From assembly GCA_031213475.1 (NCBI GenBank), contig JARUPZ010000007.1:4397586-4461585 (forward strand): 64,000 bases of DNA, in the 5' to 3' direction. Below, in pieces: positions 22,601 through 34,600 of the stretch (positions within the stretch are counted from its first letter, which is position 1; each line of letters begins with the position of its first letter). Below the pieces are notes generated by a model. That model saw only the letters and a list, made by a program, of their open reading frames with translations, searched no databases and was not told where the DNA came from. The translations under genes and the position numbers were made by a program. The DNA comes from Nereocystis luetkeana (lineage: Eukaryota > Sar > Phaeophyceae > Laminariales > Laminariaceae).

Positions 22601-25600
22601 AAAGGATTTGAAATTAGCTCGGTTATTGCTTTCCCGCTCCGTGTTCCATGTACTACTCGTAGTATGTAGTCGAACGGGCAGCGGTGGTATCGATCAAAGC
22701 GCCGGGTGCTTTGTTGACGCGTTAATTAGCATGGGCACAAATAACGGGCGCGGAAGTAATGTTGTGCATGCAGCGGTTTGTATACGGTTTTGTAGTAGTA
22801 GTAGTGGTCTGTGGATGCTAGCGAAATAGGTGGGTGTATGTCATCTACACTATCATGAGTATATCAGTAAAATTGGCCTTCTTTCCGTGCAACATCATCA
22901 CCCAGCAATCTGGTTGGTTAAATGCCCTTGAACAGCCGTTCAAAAGCACTTATCGCTCAGGCGTTTTTACCAACGCGTATCGTTCTGTCGCACAGAAATG
23001 TCTGCTCATACTTTCGAAACGCTGCGCACAGTTAGTTCTCTAGAAATATCGGTAAAGGTAAGGGCCCATCTTAACGGGGAACGCTACTTGGGAGTGAAAT
23101 TTTAATTTCAAATGAATTTTAATTTTATTTCGAAAAAAAACGTGTTTGTGTCCTATCGGGGAACAACGCACTAGTTGTCAATTAAGAACGAATTCGGAAA
23201 AAACGCACCGCGTCACACAACGCCCAGCCTACAATCAACGACGCGCGTAAACGAGAGCGAAGGTTTGCGCTGCCGCGTGCGCGCCGCCGCCAGCCTCTTT
23301 TTCTTTTTGGTCGCGCAGGATAGGAAGCTATCACTCTCAGGGTGTCTTGGGTGGACGGAGGGAGCCCTCAAGCACCACGTGCGGAACAGCAGCGGTGATG
23401 CAGCTATCGAGGTCTCGAGCGCATCCTCCGTTTTTTTGCTCGTTTGCTCGGGCTTCGTGATTGTTGGCCGATCGAGCAGGCCGAAAAATTGGGATTGCGG
23501 CCGCCATGATTACTTTTGAGGCGCCACCGCCGGGGTACGATATTCTATGGTCTGTGGGCGTGGGCGCGGCTATTGGTCCGGTCACCTCTCGTTGAGGTTC
23601 GCGTTTTATCGCCTCGATCGTGGTCGCCGAAGTGGCCAAGAATCCTCCCATACTCCACCGAAGGTGTTGACCCACCATGAACATGCTACGTCAAGACCGA
23701 GGAACTCCCAAATTCCAAATTGAAATAAAAAAAATCACACGAAAAAAGTCCCACAAGACTTTTCACTCAAATTCAATTTTTCTAATTTGCCTACTTGGTC
23801 GTTCACTCTTCGGCCGATCAGATGCAAATTAAATTAGAAAAAAAACAAAGAAATCAACTTGAAAAAATAAAAGCCCCCGTTAAGATGGGCCCTAACGAAC
23901 ACGCCCCATACATGCACAGGCGGTCGCCCACGCTACAGCTTGCCTACTGTAGTTTGCGGCATGTTCGTTGTTCGCGTTCTTTCCGACACATACTCCCGCT
24001 TGTTACTGCACCAACAGCTATCCAAAGTATCCGCACCGCAGTATTGACATATTCTAGTCGAACGTAGGGCAGATGTGGATCACGTAGTTTGTAAACAGAT
24101 TACCGTTGTTTCTCTCCGACGGTGGTGAAAAATACAATGGAAACCCACAGCGGACTGCACGAGTTCAAGGTAAGCGGCAGACACCACCGACTAATTGCTG
24201 ATTTTCGGCTTGCTTCATTTTCCAACCTGGTACATGTTTGAGTCCGATGTACTCCCTATATAGCACGCGCACCCCCCTTAAGCGCCTTGCTTACCTCACC
24301 GATTTATTTGTTTGAGATGTTTTCTCCCTGGGCACGGCATGGCCGACCCGAAACAGCATCAGCATTCAGAGTCGTAGGTGGCGAACAAAAATGCAAATCA
24401 ACCGTGCGCATCAGTCTCCCACCACTAGAGGTCCTCTTCCTCCTTTTCTGCGACCCTGATCCGATGCAATCCTTAAACCTCTTTGCCCGATGTATATTTC
24501 CGTCGCGTCCCGCTGGATTACCAGTTTTCGCACTGGAGTCTTTCCTATCCGACCTGACGTCCTTTCGATCATCAAGAGGTTTTTCTCTTGGGTCCTTCTT
24601 CATGAGTCTTGACCTTCTGGGGGGGGGGGCGCTGGATATTTCGGCCCGCTCCCGCCCTCGTTTTTTTTTCAGGGGGAATGCGACATAGTCTTCCGCCTTC
24701 TCCTGGATATCCCGCGCTTCATCTAGCGATAAGGACCTTAGCGTCGTCCCGGCGTTCTCCTTGCTATTTGACATCATATTGACAGAAACACGTCGCTGGT
24801 CCGACACCTTCCTGTCCTGCGCTGCCGGTACCGCTGGCTCGGCGGATGCACGCCATCGGAGCGATCGAGCGTAGGCCCCCCTTAGTTAGCGTCGTTGCCC
24901 TCGTGATGCTCGTCCCAGCCTTCTCCGTGCCCATACGATGTTAGAACCTGGGAGACGCTCCATGACAAGTCTGACTCGTTGTTTCGCCGCCAAACGGTTG
25001 TGCGTGCACAGAAGTACCATTGAAACTGCTGACTGTATGTTCAAAGGCCGCCTCCGTTTCGCCGTAGGTCCTGCCTATCAGATTCACTAATAGCACTGCA
25101 AAGTAATGCCTGCACGGCAGGCCACGCCGCGAAAGCTGCAAGCGAGAGCACAAGGGAAAATTACCTGGACCGAAAACAACGAGGTGGCGAACTAAGCTTG
25201 TTCGGCGAATACTCGTATTTGCACGGCGACGACGAGCTCGCTGTAGTAGGGACACCAACGATTAGTTCCTGAAAGGCCGGCAAGGAACTACATGCTGCCG
25301 TCCGAGGCATCTTCAGTGGCACACGAGTCTTGATCCAGATCGATGTCATGTGGTCCTTCGTGAGGAATGTTCAGCTTCGGTCGCGCCTAGCGGTATGATG
25401 TCAAAGTCTTTTCCCATTGAGAGGGCGCGGCGTCCCGTCGCCGTCGACGCTTCCTGTAACGATCCGCTCGGCATCGTACGCCCAAGAATCAGATACATTC
25501 TTCCGTTCGGTGTTCCTGCACGATCGAGTGGATATACACGAAACGGGATTATTAACGATAGAATGCTAGCTTCTGTTTTATTTTTGCGATCTTGGTTTGT

Positions 25601-28600
25601 TGAGCTCTGAATTATATGATAGTGAACACAATACCGCGTTAAAGTTTATGGCCCTAAGCTTATCCATTAACAAAACAAGGAAACCGATAAAGCCGGGGTT
25701 GCGGGGCCTTAAGGCAATAGCACAGTAGTTAGTTGAAAGTGATACGCAAGAGATTATAAACAAATGACGCGATTGCACGGGTTCATGCAGCAAACGACAG
25801 CAATTATCCTCTTCTCAATTGGCACGCGACTTACTTTTTGGCAGTATTGGCTCGCTCCAACGCGTTGGAGCTCTCGTTTGATGGGCGCGAAGATCGTGTC
25901 ACCCCGGTGGCTTCCCTCCACAGCTGTTCTAGGTGTTGCCAACCTGCAAAGCCAGTCGTTGGAATAAAATATGCGCACAACAGCCCACCAATACCCCATT
26001 GTGAGACCTACCGCATACCCGTTAAGAAAAGGTGAAGGGGGCGTCAGATAATCGTATACTTTCATTTATACCCAAGTGCAGCGAAAAGCGAAAACAATCT
26101 ATAACCGCTGCCTATGCAAGACGCCACAAAATGGTGAGCACAACATTGCTCACAGTATATACATATTGAATCGAAGTTGCTATTAATCGGGTTACATCGA
26201 CAGTGCTGCACCTTAGGATGTACCTTGGATGATAGGGCTACGAACACTCACCTGGCAGCCTCTATATATAAAGCATCTTGTAGAGGCGTTTAAGATTTCC
26301 CCAAAGAGCGCACAGGGATATTTTTCTTTTCTAGGGACATGTTCTTCGTCACCCCAAACATGGCCTCCGCACGCGGAGTGGACAGCATGCCTAGGGTTAA
26401 CACAGTCGGTCTGCAGCTGAACGCCCACTTTGTTTTGTTCCTTGTTGGACGAAGAGAAGGCGTACACGATTCGTGCGTGTTGAATCTTGTACACGTGCGA
26501 TGATTCGGGCTGGGACTTGACTGGAGCTCCCGGCTAGTTATTAATTCGCCAACTAAGTGACTTGACCGATTCGTTGGCTGGCTATGCATCCCTGTGTTCC
26601 TGGGTGGTGATACTGGGTGACGCCGGGAAATATACGTAATCCGTACCAGGTATGAAACAAGCCTTCGTTTAAAGAAGGGAACCGAAGTAAAAGAATAGTT
26701 GTATAGTTGGCGCCGCCACAATTAATACCTAGTCAGCAGATGATTAGCTGGCGGCTTTTAGTCAGTCAACTCACAACCCTCCCCCCCGTTGATGTTGAAG
26801 TTGTTATTGACGTACCAGGTACTGCATACTCAAACCAAGATACGGCAGCGATGGTTGCGGATTATGTCTTTTTACCTTACGTGATCAAGTCAGCCAACTA
26901 TTAATAGCGCTCACACGCGGTGTCGGCAACTAAACCGTAGTTGACATGTCAGCCACGGTGCCTTCCATAAAGGTACACGGTGCACCGCGCCTGCGTTAAC
27001 ACCAATGTGTTCAGAAGCTGCGGTTAGTTACGGATAGACCGAAAACTATCAGGCAGATCAATACGATCATCAGAGGTAAAACGTGAGAACAACCATTAAC
27101 CCCTTTAGAACCGCAGTCCCGTTTTGGGGACAAACTACTCGGAATTTGACTGGTTTGTCCCCAAAAGCGGGACTGCGGTTCTAAAAGGGTTAACAGCCTA
27201 CCTCGGGAGTAGCTGCGTGCTGCGTTTGCGAAGAGGCGGACCAATTCAGTCCAGTCCGTGGTGTCAGCTAAAGACGAAAACATTTTTTCACTACGTATTT
27301 CAAGACGTGCCACAGGCAGTACATTGGCAGCGTCCCTCCCCAGCACGTGGCGGCAGCAGACGTCATGCAAGATCTGCGTCGGTCAACAGAACCTGCATAT
27401 GGCAGACAACCAGCGTTGCCGTCGCCCGCAGAGCGGTTGGTTTCATGCCTGTCAGACTAAGCTACCCTCCAAGGAGGGTAGTAGGTCATCGACGGAGGAC
27501 AGCTCGGAAAAAGACCAGCTCGAAGGACATCAGTTCGGAGATGGAAAATCTTTGTCGGGAAAGAGCTGTAAGTCAAAGCAGGGTTTGAGGAGGGCAGGTC
27601 AAAAGAGGGTGATAGGTAGGTCATCGACAGAGGATAACTCGGAGAAGAGCAGCTCAGCGGAGGGCAGTAGCACAGAGGAGAAAAGTAGATGCAAGAAGAA
27701 AAGTTTGTCGAGGCAGGAGGGGGGGGGGGGCGAGGAGGATGGCAGCTCGAAGCAGGGTAGTGGGTCATACCAGAGGACGACTCGGAGGAGAACAGCAGCT
27801 CGGGAACGGGGAGAAAATCGGGGGTAGGTGGATGTATGTTCAGCGAAGGGGAGCAGGTTGAAGGAAGAGAGCAGGCCAGACGAGGAGGGTAATTCAGAGA
27901 TGAAGAGCAATTCAGGCGACGATGCCAGCAGCGTTTGAAGTGGCAGCAGCTCATGGAGTGGATCGAGTGAAATTTCGCTCAAGAGAGTGAAACGAGAGAA
28001 GGCAGGGGAACGATATTTGATTTTGTTGTTCACCAGGTACCAGGCCCGTCACAGCAGTCCAGCGGTTGCATCATACCTGGTACATACCACGAGACGCCCC
28101 CGGTACGATAGTAGTAGTCGTGCTGTACAATACAACTATTCCGGGGGACCGTAGTTAATAGGACCTATGGTATACATAAAAAAAACCTATATATTTAACC
28201 ATTTTTAATAACAATATTTGGTCCTATTAACTGTGGTCCCCCGTTATACCACTTTGTTGTAGTCTACCTGATACATACCTGGTACAGCAGTACGAAACGC
28301 GCGCCAGCAAGCAGCAGTGCGAAACGTGCACCAGCGAGCAGTCAAATTCCAAGATATGACGGGACAAAAATTTTCACAATTTCCAGACTCAAATGTTACT
28401 CACAGAACAGGCATGCCTATCCAGCACATGGAAAACTGTACCCACAGGTGCTGTTTGGGAGTTTCAATAACTTTAGGCAGAATGTTTGCGGAGGGAACCC
28501 CGAGCATTATAGGTGTGCCTGAAGCTTGAAGACCCAGCACCATCCGGAAACTCCAGCAGATCGTTCGCACTGACCTGCCCCACTCAAATAGTGCGGAGTC

Positions 28601-31600
28601 TCCTCGCCCAGCTACGCAACCAATTCCCGATTGGTTTGGTTGTCCTGGTCGGCGAGGCAGTCTGGTGGGTAATGTGTATTTCGCGCTCGTAGCCTATATC
28701 GTATTTTTGTGTCTACTCTTAGGTCCAGTAAAAGAGCCAGCTTGAATATTCTGACAGTGCACCAGGATCACCAGAATACCACATATCTCCTCGAGTACTG
28801 CCCCGATTTGACTATGCGATAGCTTCGAGGATATCCCTGCACCATGCGGACACGGTCATGGTAGTGCCTTTTAAACCCGCTGCGCGCGCCGGAACATGGC
28901 GTGTAGTCGTAAATAAGAGTTATTCTCCACACCGGTGTGGTATATAGGAGGCTTATTTTGCGACACCGATCTGAACGTTTAGCGGGTGGGGTGCACCAGG
29001 ACGCCTAATATCTCCTCGAGTGCTGGCCCGTTTGGGCCATGCAATAGCTTCAATGATGGCCCCGCACCATGCCAACATATCCCTGGTGGTGCGGAGCCAA
29101 TCTGAGGGATGTGCCGCGAACGTGGCGCGGTGTCGCAAATAAGAATTTACGACGCCTGTGTCGCAAATAGCATTCACTACCCTTAATAATTCATTGCACG
29201 AGGAAGATCAATTGCACGGCACTGATCATTGACTTACTGGTGCTATTAAATTGTTGGAGACGGCGGTGAGGTCGGAGGAAGAGGGGCGGAGTAGATGTAA
29301 TTTGGTGCCCACCTCCCACCGGTGTTTCAGAGGACCTGCCAGGTATACCCAGGTATACCGGTACTCGGAGGTACAGCAGTATACCTGATACGGAGTATTC
29401 GCCGTTGGTTGCTGCAGAGAACCTTATATCGTCAAGTGTCGTTCGTTTGCATGTTTGCGTCATCACTCCGGAAGGAGGCGAAGGCGCAGCAGCGGCAGCC
29501 GGCAGTGAGTTCTCGTAGAAATTAAGTGTCAATGAGATATTACGGGGGACCATAGTTAATAGGACCAAATATTGTTAGTAAAAATGGTTAAATATATAGG
29601 ATTTCATGTACACCATAGGTCCTGTTAACTAGGGTCCCCCGTAATAGATACCAGCGTTCGGGGCTCAAGAGCGGGTTCAACGTCTTGTCACGATAAAATA
29701 GTTTATTGTAGGCCTGCTGGTTAGTGCGTACATACCTCTTGTACCAGGTACTATAAGTACCAGCAAGATTTCTTACAATAAACTGGTTTTAACTTCTGAA
29801 AATGGAGATTTCGAGCTCCTTCGCAGGCGTGCTCACCCGGGAAACAGGCCAAGCATCCCCGCGCTTCTAGTAGTCCCCAGCAGCCTTTCGCAGGAGGCAT
29901 CCAAGGCCGTTTGCCGTTTCTTCAGGACACAAGTTTGACAACATTTTGGCAGACTCCAGTTTCCTCTATACATGAGTTTCGGACGCGATTTAGCCATGGG
30001 GGGCCTTTTTTTGAAACGTCGAGGTATGTTACGTATCTGGAAATCTCTTGGTGTTTGTGTTATCCGAAACTAGCAACACCGTACAAACTTCAAGTGACAC
30101 CCCTGGAGAAAATAGCGGTCGTAAGATACCTGTCAGCAAAGTGACGCAAGTGTCCTGAGAAGAGCGAGCCAAATTCGGTCGGGATCCGGGTCTAAACAAC
30201 ACGTACTGGTACGAGTAACAGATGTACGTGTCCTTATGTACGTACGCACAGAAAACTGATTTGCGGAGTTTTCTTCGGATTTCAACACCCTCCCCGAGGA
30301 GATGACCGGTGAGCTCTCTCCTCGTATCCCTATCCCCTAGCCCCTAATGCCTCTCGGTAGTCTCTCCGCACCATATACCCTAAACCCTCTTTGTAATCCC
30401 TCCGCACCTCTAAAAACCGCGGATAAAAGTCGCGGGTGATAGGATATGGCGGCTTACTGCGATGCACTGCTTGCGCAGCGAGTGTGCCCGGAGACGTCGG
30501 GACCCGCCTCAACCCTTTTAGGACTGCAGTCCCGTTTAGGGGACAAACCAGTCATTTTCCAAGTAGTTTGTCCCCAAAACGGGACTGCAGTTCTAAAAAG
30601 GTCAACCCTCTCATGACCTGAGAGATGACAGTTGACGATAACATTTGACGGTTTCCACCAGGACGGCCACTGCGTGATTTGGGGAGGATACACTATCTAG
30701 GTGTCCGAGATGCAATGCGAGGAGTCGTACGGTACTGGCGCCAAACATGGCTCTTCCTGTAACTGTGTGTGCCTACGGTTTGGCTTGTAGACGGTTGATA
30801 GCGCCAAAGTTATCAATCTTTGTTTTTGTCGCTAATCTTTACACAACCAAGGGGTTGACAAACCTCGATTGAACTCGAATATAAGTCGTGTGAGGAAGTG
30901 ATGGAAGGAAGAGATCGCGTTTCGCTCGATTGTTTTAAAATCGTTTTTGCTACCCTCGTACGTATTTATTGTTTCAGAGTTTCCTGGAGTAAGATCGATG
31001 TGCCCTCGAGTCGAGATAAGAGTAGTCTGTACTGGTTGTTTTGAAATCGCTTGTTTTTGGCTGTTCACGGGGCGCTCTCTTTCCGGGATACCTGCTGGAA
31101 TAAGAAGCATGGTAGATATATCATACGATGTCATGTTTTTATCGGATCCAGCACACAAGCACCCGCCGATATATTGTGTATCTGTGTATCAACAACGCGA
31201 AGCTTGCGAATATCAGCTTCGACAGAATCTTGCTCTTCGACCTCACGGCTGAGTTGCGTTTTTTTTTCTTCCTCAATTTGGTAAAAACAGCATCAGGTCC
31301 AGGCAGTACAATAATCGATTATTAATAGAGATGTTGCACATCGTACGTGTCCGCCGCTCCTCAAAATGAAGACGCTTGTTTCGAATAAACATTCATGCCA
31401 GGCTCTCGCCCTAAAATGCAGGACGGTTCGTCAAAAAACTTCCTGCAGACCCTTGTTGGCCAATTTCTATCGTGCACGTCGGTACAGGCCAACCCGACCC
31501 CACTCATACACCCCTATGGGAAATATTAGCTACCAGGTACATGTGACCTTCCGGAAATATGAGCTGCTTTTACACGTTTTGCGTGAAACGAGGCAGCATG

Positions 31601-34600
31601 CCGGCCAAGAAAAATGTAAAAAACTACTATTAAAATACCAGGTATTAATAGATACCTGGTATCATGTAACTTTGTTGCGTGATGGCACGAAATTGTGTCA
31701 GCTTGAGTGACTCGTGAACCGTGAACGCGCAGCGCAAGTTGGAGTTCGAACTACGCAAAAAGCGTTTTCGAATGGGGAGGAACTTGTGAATCTAGCTGTG
31801 AAAAAAAACTGTCCAAAAACACCTCGGGGAGGGGGGGGACTTAAACCGGAGTAAATCACCGCTTAAACCGGAGCAATCGCCATTGCTCCGTTCACTGCTT
31901 GTTCCCAGTCGGCTCGTAAGTGCGAGGTGTATGTACATGAAAGTTGCGATTCATTGTGCTGTACTCGAATCACACGCTATATACTCCATTAACTGTAGTG
32001 CATGAAGAAAGAAGCGGCATACGAATAGTGACGTTGGTAAGATATTGTGACCTCACGATGACAAGCACCCCTCTTATAGCCCCACTCCCCCCGCTCCGTC
32101 TCGAAAGGGATGCGTGGTCAATGGTCAAATGACTAAGGCAAGCAACAAATGAGTACGCCCCCCCCCCCCCCCCCCTACCCCTAGTTATCATAGGGTGGCG
32201 TCGGTTGGGGCAACGACACTGCTGTAGAACATGCCGCTGACGTGTTGAGCTAGACAACTAGGGCACCGTTCATATCTTGGCGGTCTGTCACAGCTGTTGG
32301 TCGATTTAGATCATTTGTGCGGGGTGGAGAACCTTTACTCCGCACAAGGGGAATGGTCGTATCATGTGGTGTTTATGGTGAGGCACCCACACTGCTGTCT
32401 CTGGAAGTGGCCGCACAGAAGCATAAATTAGTACATTGAAGTTGTTGTCCTTACGCATGTCCGCCTCACAAGCGATTCTCATTAATAGTATGATGCAACT
32501 TCCCCGTCCTGTGACTCGCCGAACACCTATCGGTGCTTCGCGCTTGGTTCAAGCAATGCCTGCCTGGTCGATGAAAACCCGACGTGTTCCGCCCCGGCAT
32601 TGTAGGGATGCGAGGGCCTTGCGTCTTGTGGTCATCCGACTACTACGTCCATGCATGATATCGAGTACCCCCCTCCCCCTTTACTCCTCCGCTCTTAACC
32701 CTTTTAGAACCGCAGTCCCGTTTTGGGGACAAACTACTCAATTTGCAAGTAGTTTGTCCCCAAAACGGGACTGCGGTTCTAAAAGGGTCAACTTTTTTTT
32801 TTTTAATTAATAGTCGTCATCCTATTAATAACAAAAGGATAGTACATTCTAAAAGGATAATACGCCTGTTGTCCTTTCATCCGCCGGAGTTCTAACGCGG
32901 TTCATTTAATTTATCTTCACGTTTAAACTTGGTTGTGACGTTGGTTTCATATTTTTATTATTTAATAGTTTTTGTTCGTAGATCTACTTGACCGTTGGTC
33001 ACATCGAAAGGTACCCATATATCATTCTGCGCACTTTCTCAAGAAACGTCCTATGTCTTCGACACAACTTTTTCATGTATAAAATTATGCCGTACCTGGT
33101 GCCAGGTATTCTTGATGTTTTGTTAATTAGAGATGGGCCACAGCCAAGTCTCTGCCACAACCGTTTTTTGGCCATGCCGCGCGAATTTTTACGAAGTTGG
33201 ACACGGATGTTCGACAGGGCGTTGCTCATGCAATATCATACACATGCAGTCCCGTCTTTTTTGTTTTTGTTTTGGTTGCTACCCGAGATATATGACCGGT
33301 GTAGCAACTCGAAAATGGAAGAAATTGACCAAAACTCCAAGAAAACATTAACAAGGCCAGCACTGTGTAATCTTGTACGTGCCCTACAAATACAGGGTTA
33401 AAAATTCAGATGGAAATTCGCTAAATTGAGCATAGCATCGCAGCAATACAACGTGTGCTAGGGAATCGTTGTTTGGTGGTATCTATCAATATATGAGTGT
33501 CGATTTGAGCGATGAAAATTACACCGAGCGCCTTCTTGTGTCTTTTTCACGTGGGCGATCAAGTTGTGACCTGTCATCTACTTAATAGAAATTACCTTCA
33601 AAGCTTCGGCAAAAAGTAGTAGGTAGTTTTGAGTAATTTTGCATTACTCGGTGACATCGACTTGGGTTCTAATTTTTCAAGGACTGCAGGTGTTGATAGC
33701 GTGTACTGAAAATTGTGCCATGGTCAGTTCTTCCAACTTTGAAGTCCTAACTCGCAAAAGTGATTGCGCTGTCGCCGGCCGACAGATTGCCATATTCTTC
33801 GCGGGCCTAGCCTATACTATCAATAACCCCTTTTAGGACTGCAGTCCCGTTTTGGGGACAAACTTAGAATTTGAGTGGTTTGTTTCCAAAACGGGGCTGC
33901 GGTCCTCCCAAGCCTTAAGTGTGTAGAAAATGTTGAACAATACCGATAATCTGATTTATACACCCAGCTATATCTCAGGTGTCTGACTCACGCCGATCGA
34001 CCGCGTCGTGTATTCCTGGTATTTTTCTGTACGTGAGCACGTTACACTGACAGACCCCACGGCAGTGTGGTGTAAGGTGTGGAGTGTGGAGCACCAGGTA
34101 GTCAGCAGCTATCAGTAAGTAAATGTTTTATGTCACGACACCAGCAATACTTGGGAAGTGCAAATATTTAAGGTGAAAACATTGCCGTGCTGATGTTTAT
34201 GGGGTTATCGTATGTATGATAACATTTCCGCGCTGATGTTTATGGGTTTATCGTATGTATGATATAGTACAGCGGTAGGGATCCCCTACAGTAGTAGTGC
34301 TGGTTGCCCGTTAAAGTGCTCGTGGAATTGCAACACACGCCGTGTGCGGAGTAGTGCCGGTTGCCGCTATAGTACTGGTATGGTTGGCTGGCTGGCGTGT
34401 ACCGGCACTAAAGAGGAAGCACTACTAAAGTATCGTGTAAATGCGATATCGGGTTATATGGTGCACCCATTGTTCATTTTGAATGGATTAGTCTGAAAGC
34501 CCTCCTCTATTTTGAACGAATTAATCTGTAAACTCTGCTTGCTACTCGACTGGATCTCCTCGGCATGGGTCCGATTCTGCGAATTCAGTCAGGAGAGGGG

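Larger units (their letters stand above)
21814..29174 (-). mobile_element. Mutator-like element (MULE) with long TIRs, decayed
   Basis: The two ends are long inverted copies, starting AATGCTATTTGCGAC on the left and, reverse-complemented, the same on the right. Homology runs inwards about 440 bp. Between them, on the - strand, lie a STPRAEAMFGVTKN block (26293-26391) and a SWIM-like GLPCRHYFAVL block (25106-25150), in the order typical of MULE/FAR1-type transposases. The frame is broken many times, so the element is dead. I could not find a target site duplication. It carries a nested PIF/Harbinger-type element and one copy each of family A and family B. Confidence 0.7.

Noticed and set aside
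31366..31710. 114-codon + strand frame as a gene inside intron 2
   Set aside because: No recognisable domain, and the frame runs across compound TACCWGGTA/TATTAATA insertion words.
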